The notes under the pieces: generated by a model
Databases searched by the model: none
What the model saw: only the letters and a program-made list of their open reading frames with translations
What the model was told of the DNA's origin: nothing
Part shown: piece by piece, positions 43,502 through 52,605 of the stretch
Numbering within the stretch: the first letter of the stretch is position 1
How the letters are laid out: each line of letters starts with the position of its first letter
Origin: an uncultured Pelosinus sp.
GTDB taxonomy: Bacteria > Bacillota > Negativicutes > UMGS1260
DNA: 64,000 nt
Assembly (NCBI GenBank): GCA_900550105.1
Contig: URQW01000001.1
Location: forward strand, 213,071 to 277,070
Direction: 5' to 3'
Made by a program: the position numbers and the translations under genes

Positions 43502-45649
43502 ATGGAAACACAGCAGCATTTATTTGCCTTAGATATTGGCACACGCAGCGTCGTTGGCCTTGTGGGCGAAAAGACAGAACACAACACCATTCAAATTATC
43601 GCCTGCGATCGTCAGGAGCATAATACGCGGGCCATGCTTGACGGTCAAATACATGATGTGTTGGAAGTAGCTAGTGTAATCCGAGAAATCAAAGACCGTC
43701 TGGAAGAGAAAACAGGCCCTTTAAAAAGCGTTTCTGTAGCTGCGGCCGGACGAGCTTTATGTACTATAAAAAGTTCTGCGGAACTCGATATTCACACCCA
43801 TGGCATTTTGAAAGTGGAAGATGAACGAGCGCTTGATCTGACTGCCATTCAAAACGCTCAGCACCAGATAGCTACCTCCGGCTCGGTCCCCAACCCTTCC
43901 GATTATTATTGTGTCGGCTACAGTGTCGTTGCCTATTCCCTTGACGGTCTCTTCTTAAAAAGCCTCATCGGGCAGCGCGGCAAAAAAGCCGAAGCCGAAA
44001 TTATCGCCACCTTTCTACCGCGTCAAGTTATTGACTCCTTAGAATCAGCCATTTCTAATGTCGGTTTGGAAATGGCTACATTGACATTAGAACCAATTGC
44101 CGCCATCCATGTCCTCATTCCGCCGACTATGCGTCATTTAAATCTGGCCCTTGTCGATATCGGCGCTGGTACTTCTGACGTAGCTTTAACGAAAGACGGC
44201 ACTGTTGTCGGATATGGCATGGTTCCCTGCGCGGGCGACGAAATCACGGAAGCAATTTCGCAAAAATATCTCCTTGATTTTAATATTGCCGAAGCAGCGA
44301 AACGACAGCTTCATCATAAAAACCGTAAAGTTTCCTTTATGGATGTACTTGGCTGCTCCCATAAAGTATCTACAAAAGAAATTACAGAAAATATTGCGCC
44401 AACAGTCAATGATCTGGCCCAAGCCATCGCTAAAGAAATCCTTAGTCTCAACACCGAACCGCCCCAAGCAGTCTTGCTTGTTGGCGGCGGTTCCTTGACG
44501 CCCCTGCTACCGGAGGCATTAGCTTCCGCTCTAGCCATTGATCAAGGCCGTGTGGCCATTCGCCGTCCCGAAAAAGTAGACGGACTTGAAACGATTCCCG
44601 AAGATCTTCAAGTACCTGATGCCGTCACACCGCTTGGTATTTTAAAACTGTCTTCCAGCCAACACCTCAACTTTATTTCCGTCACCCTAAACGACATGCC
44701 GCTTCGTCTATTCAATTTGGGAAGTCTCGCCGTAGCAGATGCTCTGCTAGCTGCGGGAATTGACATCCGCGAATTGTCAGGGCGCCCCGGACTGGGCCTG
44801 GCCCTTAAAGTAAACGGCAAAACGCAGTTTGTTCCCGGCGGTCAGGGAAAACCTGGCTCCATTACACTAAATGGCAACCAAGTCTCCTTTGATGAGAAAT
44901 TAAATGATCACGATGTACTTGTCGTCAAAAAAGGCGTAGACGGCAAAACACCTACGCCGCAATTACAAGAAGTCGTTGCCTTACCGCCCTCGATGATGGT
45001 TACAGTTAATAATGAGCTTTATACCGTCCATCCCGTTCTCAAAATTAACGGCAAAGCGGCTTCGACCGATTCTCGCGTCGCTGACCGCGATGAAATCATT
45101 TGTCGCCCCGCGCAAACCCTGCGAGAAGTATTAAAACTTATTGATTTTCCAGCAACGAAACGCGAATATACTTATAAAGTAAACGGATCACCGCGTACTT
45201 ATGTGGTAGACTCCTCCTATAAGATCAATGGACTTCCAGCCGATCTTTCAACGACCGTAACCCCATCTTCAGTCGTTGAAGTGATCCTGCCGCCAGAACC
45301 AAAACTGTATCAAGTGATTGGCCTGCGCAACGATTCCGAAGAATATATGACCGTGCACTTTAACAAAAAGCCTTTAAGTGTTCCCAGCCGAGTTTGGCAA
45401 CTTAAAGTCAATGGCGCTATCGCCCAGCCTGACGCACCGGCGACAGATAAAGCCGTGATTGAATATACTAGCAAAGAAAAACAACCCATGATTAGCGATG
45501 TCATGCTAGCAGCTCGTTTTTCCCAGCCCACGACAATCCGCGCTAAAAAAATTGAAATTCTCTTAAACGGTTCCCCCGCGGAATTTACCAGCTTCGTCAA
45601 AAACCAAGACAAAGTCGATGTAATCATCAGCTTTGCCGATGGGGAATAA
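43502..45649 (+). CDS. FtsA-like actin-fold protein with a long beta-rich C-terminal extension
   Basis: A 715-residue protein. The first 400 residues have the FtsA/PilM actin-like core: FALDIGTRSVVGLVGE (phosphate 1), an SHS2-like insert, ALVDIGAGTSDVALTKDG (phosphate 2) and VLLVGGGSLTPLLPEAL (adenosine motif). True FtsA is about 420 residues. Here some 315 extra residues follow, made of repeated beta-grasp-like units (KVNGKTQFVPGG, ITLNGNQVSFDE, LKINGKAAS, YKVNGSPRTYVV, LKVNGAIAQ). There is no FtsZ neighbour and no amphipathic FtsA-type tail. Possible roles are division or envelope organisation. AGAGGAG precedes the ATG. Confidence 0.78.
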   Translation: METQQHLFALDIGTRSVVGLVGEKTEHNTIQIIACDRQEHNTRAMLDGQIHDVLEVASVIREIKDRLEEKTGPLKSVSVAAAGRALCTIKSSAELDIHTHGILKVEDERALDLTAIQNAQHQIATSGSVPNPSDYYCVGYSVVAYSLDGLFLKSLIGQRGKKAEAEIIATFLPRQVIDSLESAISNVGLEMATLTLEPIAAIHVLIPPTMRHLNLALVDIGAGTSDVALTKDGTVVGYGMVPCAGDEITEAISQKYLLDFNIAEAAKRQLHHKNRKVSFMDVLGCSHKVSTKEITENIAPTVNDLAQAIAKEILSLNTEPPQAVLLVGGGSLTPLLPEALASALAIDQGRVAIRRPEKVDGLETIPEDLQVPDAVTPLGILKLSSSQHLNFISVTLNDMPLRLFNLGSLAVADALLAAGIDIRELSGRPGLGLALKVNGKTQFVPGGQGKPGSITLNGNQVSFDEKLNDHDVLVVKKGVDGKTPTPQLQEVVALPPSMMVTVNNELYTVHPVLKINGKAASTDSRVADRDEIICRPAQTLREVLKLIDFPATKREYTYKVNGSPRTYVVDSSYKINGLPADLSTTVTPSSVVEVILPPEPKLYQVIGLRNDSEEYMTVHFNKKPLSVPSRVWQLKVNGAIAQPDAPATDKAVIEYTSKEKQPMISDVMLAARFSQPTTIRAKKIEILLNGSPAEFTSFVKNQDKVDVIISFADGE

Positions 45650-45661
45650 AATTATAATAAA

Positions 45662-45715
45662 GTAAAAGGGCTGTCACGCTAAGAAAAGATTCTCTTAGCA
45701 CGACAGCCCCTTTAG
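45662..45715. terminator. Bidirectional terminator
   Basis: AAAGGGCTGTC and GACAGCCCCTTT arms with an inner CTAAGA/TCTTAG pair. Confidence 0.75.
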
Positions 45716-45729
45716 CTATTTAAAAATTA

Positions 45730-45969
45730 TTATAAATCATTGTGGGCGCCATCACAAAACGGTGCGTTTTTGCTGTGCTTACAGCCGCAGAAAAATGCGG
45801 TTTTATCTTCTTTTGCTGTAAAAGCAACGGGAGAAAAGGCAGTTCCTTGATGGGAGCCATCACAGAAAGGTTGTTTCGCACTTTTGCCACACGAACACCA
45901 ATAATAGGTTTCTCCGGCTTTTACATCCACAGGAATTGGATTTTTTTGAGCAACTACTGGTTTTTCCAT
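45730..45969 (-). CDS. CDGSH iron-sulfur domain protein (two domains)
   Basis: A 79-residue protein with two tandem CDGSH-type 2Fe-2S binding motifs: YYWCSCGKSAKQPFCDGSH and FFCGCKHSKNAPFCDGAH. Each has the C-x-C...C-x3-H ligand set. Such small proteins are electron-transfer or redox sensors of unknown partner. The ATG at 45969 with GTGGAG eight bases upstream is preferred to the GTG three codons earlier. Confidence 0.9.
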   Translation of the reverse strand: MEKPVVAQKNPIPVDVKAGETYYWCSCGKSAKQPFCDGSHQGTAFSPVAFTAKEDKTAFFCGCKHSKNAPFCDGAHNDL

Positions 45970-46147
45970 CAAAATCACTCCACTTTTAAAATTTACTTAC
46001 ATCCCTTAGTCACTATAAAAAAGAAAAGGGATACGGCCTAGCTTTATTATTTATCATTAACATAACAAATACACTCCAGTTTTATCATTCATGTTCATTT
46101 GAACGAAATGCCTTGTTGTGATAATCTACACTATAGAGGTGTTGCTT

Positions 46148-46549
46148 ATGAAAAAATTTATTAAAGTAGTCGGCGCAATCATCGAAAATGACCAAGGTGA
46201 AATTCTCTGCGCTCTCCGGTCGCTGCAAATGAGTTTGCCTAACTATTGGGAATTTCCCGGCGGTAAAGTAGAAACAGGCGAAACACTATCTGAAGCTATC
46301 GAAAGAGAAATACGCGAAGAACTCAAATGTCAGGTTCAATATATCGAACCATTTGATGACATTACCCATGAATATGAAACCTTTACTATCAATTTAATTA
46401 CATTGAAATGCAAACTAGTTTCTGGCTCCCCTGTCGCAACGGAACATGCAAAGTTGATTTGGCTAAAGAGAGAAAATCTGCTATCGCTCAACTGGGCTCC
46501 TGCTGACATCCCTACTATCGAAAAACTGGCTAAAGAAAAAGAAGTATAG
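46148..46549 (+). CDS. MutT-like Nudix hydrolase
   Basis: A 133-residue Nudix protein, probably an 8-oxo-dGTP pyrophosphatase that cleans the nucleotide pool. The Nudix box GGKVETGETLSEAIEREIREELKC is complete (Gx5Ex7REUxEE), and WEFPGGKV precedes it. The start MKKFIKVVGAII at 46148 has AGAGGTG upstream. It is divergent from the CDGSH gene and ends at a terminator. Confidence 0.9.
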   Translation: MKKFIKVVGAIIENDQGEILCALRSLQMSLPNYWEFPGGKVETGETLSEAIEREIREELKCQVQYIEPFDDITHEYETFTINLITLKCKLVSGSPVATEHAKLIWLKRENLLSLNWAPADIPTIEKLAKEKEV

Positions 46550-46580
46550 TAATCTCGTCTGAGACTACTATACTTCTTTT
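46541..46580. terminator. Terminator after the MutT-like gene
   Basis: AAGTATAGTA and TACTATACTT arms with CTCG/CGAG-like inner pairing, followed by CTTTTTT; it overlaps the last codons of the MutT-like gene. Confidence 0.75.
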
Positions 46581-46611
46581 TTGTAGTGATATTTTTATAG
46601 TGATATTCTCG

Positions 46612-47442
46612 TTACCATGTTGGAAATACAGAGCCTTGAAAACGTTCTTCAATAAACTTAGCAATTGGTTCCGAGTCATATATTTTGACAAATTGTTGAA
46701 AAGTGGGATTATCTTTATCTTCTTCTCTTGCCACAATATAACAACCCCAAGGAGAGTTTTTATCTTCTAAGATTAATGCATCTTTCTTCGGGTTTAGTCC
46801 CACATTCAGTGCATAATTCGTATTGATTGCCGCGAGATCAACATCTTCTAGCGAGCGCGGAGTTTGTGCCGCATCGACTTCTATAAATTTAACATTTTTA
46901 GGGTTTTCTGCAATATCATTAACGGTAGCCTTCATGCCAAGGCCAGGTTTTAGCTTTATAACTCCAGACTTTTCAATTAGCATCAATGCTCGTCCAGCTT
47001 GCGTAACATCGTTAGGAATCGCTATAGTAGCACCTGATTTTAAGTCATCTATCGAAGCAATTTTTTTGGAATACGCCCCCATGGGAAGAATAATGGACTT
47101 GCCGATCATTGAAAATTTATAACCTCGCAAGCCACTTTCACTATCAAGAAAAGGTTTCGTCTGAAAAGCATTCATATCTAGGCTTTTTTCTCTCAACGCC
47201 TCATTAGGCTGGATATAGTCATTAAATTCGACAATCTCGACATTTAGATTTTGCTTTGCCGCTTCCTTTTTAACCTGTTCTAATACTTCCGCCCCCGGCC
47301 CAGCTGTAGTACCGACTTTTACCGTTGGTGTACCATTTTGATTATTTACTTGTTTAGAGTCAGTAGAGTTTCCACATCCGCTTAAAATGCCAATTGCCAA
47401 AATGGCCATCAGACCAATCATAGCTACTTTTTTCTTGTTCAC
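46612..47442 (-). CDS. metQ: MetQ-like (NLPA) methionine-binding lipoprotein
   Basis: The substrate-binding part of a methionine ABC importer. The lipobox GILSGC is followed by VKVGTTAGPGAEVLEQVKKEA, EFNDYIQPNEALREKSLDMNAFQTKPFL, ATIAIPNDVTQAGRALMLIEKSGVIKLKPG and PWGCYIVARE. Start GTG 47442 (VNKKKVAMIG) with GGGAGG nine bases upstream. The longer frame has no site. No metN/metI genes adjoin, so the importer core is elsewhere. The long leader upstream (about 47443-47718) contains a terminator related to those of leaders 1 and 2. Confidence 0.9.
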   Translation of the reverse strand: MNKKKVAMIGLMAILAIGILSGCGNSTDSKQVNNQNGTPTVKVGTTAGPGAEVLEQVKKEAAKQNLNVEIVEFNDYIQPNEALREKSLDMNAFQTKPFLDSESGLRGYKFSMIGKSIILPMGAYSKKIASIDDLKSGATIAIPNDVTQAGRALMLIEKSGVIKLKPGLGMKATVNDIAENPKNVKFIEVDAAQTPRSLEDVDLAAINTNYALNVGLNPKKDALILEDKNSPWGCYIVAREEDKDNPTFQQFVKIYDSEPIAKFIEERFQGSVFPTW

Positions 47443-47612
47443 GTCTAAATTCCTCCCTGCGCTTATTGGTAGTACACAAAAAATCTCCTTCAGAAACGGC
47501 TGAAAAAAGTTCCCCCTTTTTATAAATGAATAGATCATGCTTTAACTAAAGAAATTTATATCTCCAGATGATTTTCTTTAGTGCAAGTGTGTTTCGCAAT
47601 TTTGAAAAGAAA
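47443..47612. other. Untranslated region between leader terminator and metQ-like gene
   Basis: No gene recognised. The 170 bases follow the leader terminator and hold only the ribosome binding site at the end. Confidence 0.5.
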
Positions 47613-47655
47613 AAGACCAAAGAAGTAAGATATCTAATCTTACTTCTTTGGTCTT
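47613..47655 (-). terminator. Leader terminator of the metQ-like gene (leader 3)
   Basis: AAGACCAAAGAAGTAAGA and TCTTACTTCTTTGGTCTT are 18-base perfect arms followed by TTTTCTTTTC on the minus strand. The 5' side is preceded by GTTGATCAGGAATCTG (47656-47671), folding as TCAG-GAAT-CTGA, as in leader 2. Confidence 0.85.
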
Positions 47656-47712
47656 CAGATTCCTGATCAACCATTATTGAATTGTACCCGGAGATTCATT
47701 GCTAGTGTTACT

Positions 47713-47742
47713 AGTTTACAATGACTTTACTACTCCTGTCAA
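47713..47742 (-). promoter_or_regulatory. Promoter of leader 3
   Basis: TTGACA (47737-47742) and TAAACT (47713-47718) on the minus strand, 18 bases apart; the leader between it and the terminator is about 55 bases. Confidence 0.6.
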
Positions 47743-47836
47743 CAGGACTGCAGTCAATGAATTGTATTCGTTACCCGCGTAATATTCCTCGATCCTGCGA
47801 CTCACGGCCTTCTAAGCCGTTGGTCACCCTTCTTTT

Positions 47837-49147
47837 CTATTTCTTACTTTTCACGACTTCGCCAAAAGCCACTTTGCTTGCGGCAATCGTTTTAGCAATA
47901 TCTTCGTCACTGTGAGCGAGCGACATAAAGGCGCATTCAAACTGCGACGGCGCCATATAGATTCCTTGACGCAGCATCGCATGGAAATACGTTGTAAAGG
48001 CGGCAAGGTCAGACTTCGTAGCTGATTCATAATCCGTCACCGGATCATTGCTGAAAAACATACCGAACATGGAGCCAATCTGGTGATACTGATAATGCAG
48101 CCCATAGGATTCAGCAGCCGAGCGAATTCCCTGGCATAGCTGCGTGGTTTTTTCGGTGAGCAGCTTATAACTTTCTGCTGCATTTTCTTTCAGCAGATTG
48201 AGAGTCACATAACCAGCTGTCATGGCGAGCGGATTGCCGCTCAGCGTTCCGGCCTGATACACGGGGCCAGCCGGAGAAATCATATCCATAATGTCCGCCC
48301 GTCCGCCATAAGCAGCTACAGGCAGACCGCCGCCAATCACTTTGCCGAGGCAGGTAATATCAGGCGTAATCTGATAAAGTTCCTGAGCGCCGCCAAAAGC
48401 GCAGCGGAAACCGCACATGACTTCATCAAAAATGAGCAGAGAGTCATACTGTTTCGTAATTCGGCGTACTTCTGCCAAGTAACCGTCCTTCGGCAGGACT
48501 AATCCCATGTTGCCAGCAATCGGCTCAATGATTACCGCAGCAATTTCTGATCCTTCTTTGGCAAAAACAGCTTCTAGCGCCGCGCTGTCATTATAAGGAA
48601 CAGTAATCGTCGTATTGGCTACGGCTGCTGGAACGCCAGGACTATCAGGTACACCGAAAGTAGCAGCGCCAGAACCAGCTTTCACGAGCAGACTATCATG
48701 ATGGCCATGGTAGCAGCCTTCAAATTTTACAATTTTGCTGCGGCCGGTAAAGGCTCTAGCCAAACGCAGCGCACTCATCGTCGCCTCTGTACCGGAATTC
48801 ACCATTCGCACCCGTTCAATATTCGGCATGATTTCCTGCACTAGTTTGGCTACTTCGGTTTCTAACAAAGTAGGCGCGCCAAAGCTTGTCCCTTTGGTGA
48901 CGGCTTCTTGCAAAGCCTTGGTTACAGCATCATGACTATGGCCTAAAATGCAAGGTCCCCAAGATAGCACATAATCGATATAATCATTGCCGTCGATATC
49001 TTGAATATGAGCGCCATGAGCGCTGGCAATAAAGGGAGGCGTACCGCCCACACTGCGGAAAGACCGCACGGGACTATTTACGCCGCCAGGAATATATTTT
49101 TTCGCCTCTAAAAAAGCGGCAGCTGATTTTTCTAGTGAAAAAGCCAT
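47837..49147 (-). CDS. hemL: Glutamate-1-semialdehyde 2,1-aminomutase
   Basis: PLP enzyme making 5-aminolevulinate from glutamate-1-semialdehyde (C5 haem pathway). PGGVNSPVRSFRSVGG, VNSGTEATMSALRLAR, GCYHGHHDSLLVKAGSG, the PLP-lysine region DEVMCGFR ... TCLGKVIGGGLPVAAYGG are all present. Its ATG shares one base with the hemB stop (TAATG), showing coupling. It is the last gene of the haem operon. Confidence 0.97.
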   Translation of the reverse strand: MAFSLEKSAAAFLEAKKYIPGGVNSPVRSFRSVGGTPPFIASAHGAHIQDIDGNDYIDYVLSWGPCILGHSHDAVTKALQEAVTKGTSFGAPTLLETEVAKLVQEIMPNIERVRMVNSGTEATMSALRLARAFTGRSKIVKFEGCYHGHHDSLLVKAGSGAATFGVPDSPGVPAAVANTTITVPYNDSAALEAVFAKEGSEIAAVIIEPIAGNMGLVLPKDGYLAEVRRITKQYDSLLIFDEVMCGFRCAFGGAQELYQITPDITCLGKVIGGGLPVAAYGGRADIMDMISPAGPVYQAGTLSGNPLAMTAGYVTLNLLKENAAESYKLLTEKTTQLCQGIRSAAESYGLHYQYHQIGSMFGMFFSNDPVTDYESATKSDLAAFTTYFHAMLRQGIYMAPSQFECAFMSLAHSDEDIAKTIAASKVAFGEVVKSKK

Positions 49148-50130
49148 TATTTGTCCCCCTCAGCCAACCACTTGGCAGCATCCATGGCATGATACGTAAT
49201 AATCATATCAGCCCCGGCCCGTTTCATGCTTGTTAGAGTTTCCAGAACCGTCCGTTTCTCATCGATCCAGCCATTGAGAGCGGCTGCCTTGATCATAGCA
49301 TATTCGCCACTGACATTATAAGTCGCTACAGGTACATCAAAACGATCTTTCACCTGGCGTACAATATCTAAGTAAGCAAGAGCTGGTTTTACCATGACAA
49401 TATCAGCGCCTTCGGCCAAATCGAGCTCGACTTCACGAATAGCTTCTCGGCCGTTAGCCGGGTCCATTTGGTAGGTTCGTCTATCGCCAAACTGCGGCGT
49501 CGAATCAGCAGCATCGCGGAAAGGTCCGTAATAAGCCGATGCATATTTTGCCGAGTAAGCCATAATGGTGACATCTTCAAAGCCCTTTTCGTCAAGGGCT
49601 TCGCGCATAACGCCAATACGTCCATCCATCATATCAGAGGGAGCGACAACATCAGCGCCTGCTTCGGCATGGCTAACAGCTACCTTTGCTAGCAGTTCTA
49701 AGGTTGGGTCATTATCCACTGTTTCACCCTTGGTCATGCCGCAATGGCCTGTCGTCGTATATTCGCACATACACACATCCGTAATGACTAAGAGTTCTGG
49801 CACTGCTGCTTTAATGGCGCGAATGGCCTTTTGCACCGGACTATTCTGATCCCAGGCGCTACTGCCTTGTTCATCTTTATACTCTGGCAGTCCAAACAGG
49901 ATAATGCCGGGGATGCCCAAAGCGTGTACCGCTTTGGCTTCAATTACTGCTTCATCGACTGACAAGTGACAAACGCCAGGTAGACTTGGTATTTCCTTCC
50001 GTACCTTTTCACCAGGTACAACAAACAAAGGATAAATAAAATCATGGGGCGTAAGTACCGTCTCACGCACAAGATTGCGAATTCCCGCGGAGGCGCGCAA
50101 GCGTCTGGGGCGATAAGTCAAATTCATCAC
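49147..50130 (-). CDS. hemB: Delta-aminolevulinic acid dehydratase (porphobilinogen synthase)
   Basis: Condenses two 5-aminolevulinates to porphobilinogen. The zinc-ligand segment DVCMCEYTTTGHCG is of the Cys-rich, zinc-dependent type. The two active-site lysines lie in MAYSAKYASAYYGPFRDAA and VMVKPALAYLDI. Standard length (327). It is between cobA/hemD and hemL in the operon. Confidence 0.97.
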   Translation of the reverse strand: MMNLTYRPRRLRASAGIRNLVRETVLTPHDFIYPLFVVPGEKVRKEIPSLPGVCHLSVDEAVIEAKAVHALGIPGIILFGLPEYKDEQGSSAWDQNSPVQKAIRAIKAAVPELLVITDVCMCEYTTTGHCGMTKGETVDNDPTLELLAKVAVSHAEAGADVVAPSDMMDGRIGVMREALDEKGFEDVTIMAYSAKYASAYYGPFRDAADSTPQFGDRRTYQMDPANGREAIREVELDLAEGADIVMVKPALAYLDIVRQVKDRFDVPVATYNVSGEYAMIKAAALNGWIDEKRTVLETLTSMKRAGADMIITYHAMDAAKWLAEGDK

Positions 50131-50142
50131 AGATTCCTCCTC

Positions 50143-51672
50143 TTAAAGCGTGCCTTGTTGATAATATTCTTCAATGGCCGTCACAAGTCCGGCTATGGTA
50201 TATTCTAACGCTACGATCGTCGGTTCAATGCCTGCTTTCAGGCACGTTTCTGCTGTAATCGGGCCAATACAAGCCACAGTTACGGTTTGTAGCAATTCTT
50301 TGCCGCCTTCGCCTAAAAGATCCAGCAAATTGGTCACAGTAGAAGAGCTTGTAAAGGTAACAAGATTGATTTCACCCTGCCGTAATTTCGCGGCAATTTG
50401 ACTGCCGTCCGTATCAGCCGTAATGGTCTGATAAACCGGAACGACTTCCGCTTCCACGCCGCATTCTTTCAGTTTTTCCGGTAAAAGATCCCGCGCAACA
50501 AGGGCTCTCGGGATCAAGACTTTCATACCGGGAGTCAACTGCGGCGACAACATTTCCACAATGCCTTCGGCTCTAAACTCAGTCGGCACAAGATCCGCGC
50601 AAATGCCGAATTTTTTGAGCTGATTAGCTGTCTGAACGCCGATGGCTGCTACTTTATTTTTCGCAAAAGCTCTGGCGTCTTTCCCGTTTTCACGCAGTCT
50701 GGCAAAAAAAGCATCGACGCCGTTCGTACTCGTAAAGACAACCCAGTCATAGGTGTCTAACTGATTAATGGCTGCATCGACAGGAGCGAAGCTGTCCGGC
50801 GGCACAATTTTAATGGACGGCGCTTCAAAGCATTGAGCGCCAAGTCCTTCTAATTTACTCGTCAATGCACTGGCCTGCTCTCTGGCCCGTGTAATAAGAA
50901 CTTGTTTGCCAAACAGCAGTTTCTGGTCAAACCAAGCGAGTTCGTCACGCAATTTGCTGACTTCTCCCACCAAAAAGATTGCTGGCGGCTTAATTCCTTG
51001 TTTTGCTACATCACTGGCTGCCGTGGCTACGGTGGTAATCAATACACGCTGCTCCGGCTTCGTACCCCAGCGAATAACCGCTGCCGGTGTATCGCCGCTA
51101 CGACCATGTTCCATTAATTTCTTCGTAATATGAGGCAGATTTTCAACGCCCATCAGAAAAACAAGAGTATCTGTCCCTGTAGCTAGCTTATCCCAGCGAA
51201 TCGTGGACTCCGGTTTCGTCGGATCTTCATGACCAGTAATCACGGCAAACGATGTAGCAATGCCGCGATGAGTCACGGGAATCCCCGCATAGGCCGGAAC
51301 CGAAATAGCGGACGTAATGCCAGGAACAATTTCAAAGGGCAATCCAGCTTCTTTGAGTTCCAACGCTTCTTCGCCGCCACGACCAAAGACAAAAGGATCG
51401 CCACCTTTTAAGCGGATTACCTTTTTCCCTTCTTGGGCAAGCTTCACAAGTAGTTTATTGATATCTTCCTGCCGCATCGTATGCTGACTGGAAGCTTTAC
51501 CGACATAGATCATTTCGGCGTCAGGCCGTGCATAGGAAAGCAGTCTGGGATCAGCCAGTCTGTCATAAACAACCGTATCGGCCTCTTTTAAATATTCCAA
51601 GCCTTTTACACTAATTAATTTATAGTCACCGGGGCCTGCGCCCACTAAGTATACGATTCCCTGAGTATTCAA
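50143..51672 (-). CDS. cobA-hemD: Uroporphyrinogen-III C-methyltransferase / uroporphyrinogen-III synthase fusion
   Basis: A two-domain fusion. Residues 1-245 are the SUMT methyltransferase (VYLVGAGPGDYKLISVKG, RLKGGDPFVFGRGGEE, PGITSAISVPAYAGIPVTHRG), leading to precorrin-2. Residues 250-505 are uroporphyrinogen-III synthase (VLITRAREQASAL, DWVVFTSTNGVDAFFARL, FTSSSTVTNLLDLL). It serves both haem/sirohaem and cobalamin branches. The fusion is usual in Clostridia and Negativicutes. Confidence 0.96.
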   Translation of the reverse strand: MNTQGIVYLVGAGPGDYKLISVKGLEYLKEADTVVYDRLADPRLLSYARPDAEMIYVGKASSQHTMRQEDINKLLVKLAQEGKKVIRLKGGDPFVFGRGGEEALELKEAGLPFEIVPGITSAISVPAYAGIPVTHRGIATSFAVITGHEDPTKPESTIRWDKLATGTDTLVFLMGVENLPHITKKLMEHGRSGDTPAAVIRWGTKPEQRVLITTVATAASDVAKQGIKPPAIFLVGEVSKLRDELAWFDQKLLFGKQVLITRAREQASALTSKLEGLGAQCFEAPSIKIVPPDSFAPVDAAINQLDTYDWVVFTSTNGVDAFFARLRENGKDARAFAKNKVAAIGVQTANQLKKFGICADLVPTEFRAEGIVEMLSPQLTPGMKVLIPRALVARDLLPEKLKECGVEAEVVPVYQTITADTDGSQIAAKLRQGEINLVTFTSSSTVTNLLDLLGEGGKELLQTVTVACIGPITAETCLKAGIEPTIVALEYTIAGLVTAIEEYYQQGTL

Positions 51673-51684
51673 AGACTTTCCTCC

Positions 51685-52605
51685 TTATTCGATGGCGCTT
51701 AAAATTTCCGCTCCGCCAGCAGCAAGCATTTCTTCGGCTAAAAGAACACCCAGTTTTTCCGGTGCTGCCGTAGTTCCCGTCACTTTGCGACGAATGACGG
51801 TTTTCCCATCAAGAGAAGCAATGACGGCTTCTAATAAAAGCTCGCTATCGCCAAGTGTGCCTTTCACACCAACTGGCACCTGACAGCCGCCTTCGACGCG
51901 TGCTAAAAATGCTCTTTCTGCGGCAATTGCCTGATAGGTCGGCTCATCATGAAGAAACGCCAATAGGGAATTGACTGCTTCATCGCCTTGGCGGCTTTCA
52001 ATAGCGAGCGCTCCCTGACCTACTGCCGGTAGACAGAGACTCTCTGGTAAAATTTCCGCAATCCGTTCTTCCCAACCAAGACGTTTTAACCCGGCTGCCG
52101 CTAAAATAATGGCATCAAAATGGCCTTCATCGAGTTTTCTGAGCCGTGTATCTAGATTACCGCGCAGACTTTCAATGACAAGGTCCGGCCGAGCATGAAG
52201 CAACTGCGCTTTGCGGCGCAAGCTTGACGTACCAACACGGGCGCCCTGCGGCAACTCCGTAAAGGATTTATATTTCGTGCTAACAAGGGCATCGCCGGGA
52301 TCATGGCGCTCCGTAATCGCCGCAAGCATCAAGCCTTCCGGCAATTCCGTCGGCATATCTTTTAAGCTATGGACGGCCAGATCAATATCGCCTTGCAGCA
52401 TAGCTACTTCTAACTCTTTCGTAAACAATCCCTTGCCGCCAATATTGGCTAAAGGAACATCTAATATTTTATCGCCAGTTGTAACTACATGCTTTAATTC
52501 CACCGTCACAGCAGGATGCTGGCGACGAATCAGGCCTGCAATATGCTCAGCCTGCCATAAAGCCAGTTTACTAGCGCGCGTACCGATGACAAGATTTTGC
52601 TTCAC
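51685..52605 (-). CDS. hemC: Hydroxymethylbilane synthase (porphobilinogen deaminase)
   Basis: Polymerises four porphobilinogens to hydroxymethylbilane. IGTRASKLALWQAEHI, VHSLKDMPTELPEGL, GTSSLRRKAQLL, SLRGNLDTRLRKLDEG and the dipyrromethane-binding Cys in VEGGCQVPVG are all present. The start overlaps the 3' end of hemA by 35 bases. Confidence 0.97.
   Translation of the reverse strand: MKQNLVIGTRASKLALWQAEHIAGLIRRQHPAVTVELKHVVTTGDKILDVPLANIGGKGLFTKELEVAMLQGDIDLAVHSLKDMPTELPEGLMLAAITERHDPGDALVSTKYKSFTELPQGARVGTSSLRRKAQLLHARPDLVIESLRGNLDTRLRKLDEGHFDAIILAAAGLKRLGWEERIAEILPESLCLPAVGQGALAIESRQGDEAVNSLLAFLHDEPTYQAIAAERAFLARVEGGCQVPVGVKGTLGDSELLLEAVIASLDGKTVIRRKVTGTTAAPEKLGVLLAEEMLAAGGAEILSAIE

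Noticed and set aside
46093..46104. GTTC-ATTT-GAAC dyad upstream of the MutT-like gene
   Set aside because: It resembles a reversed SOS box, but the half-sites are in the wrong order for LexA (GAAC-N4-GTTC), and the flanks show nothing else.
47775..47830. tRNA-like anticodon hairpin (ACGGC-CTTCTAA-GCCGT) after hemL
   Set aside because: The stem-loop has a seven-base loop like a tRNA-Arg(UCU) arm, but no D-arm, T-arm (GGTTCGA) or acceptor stem can be matched on either strand.
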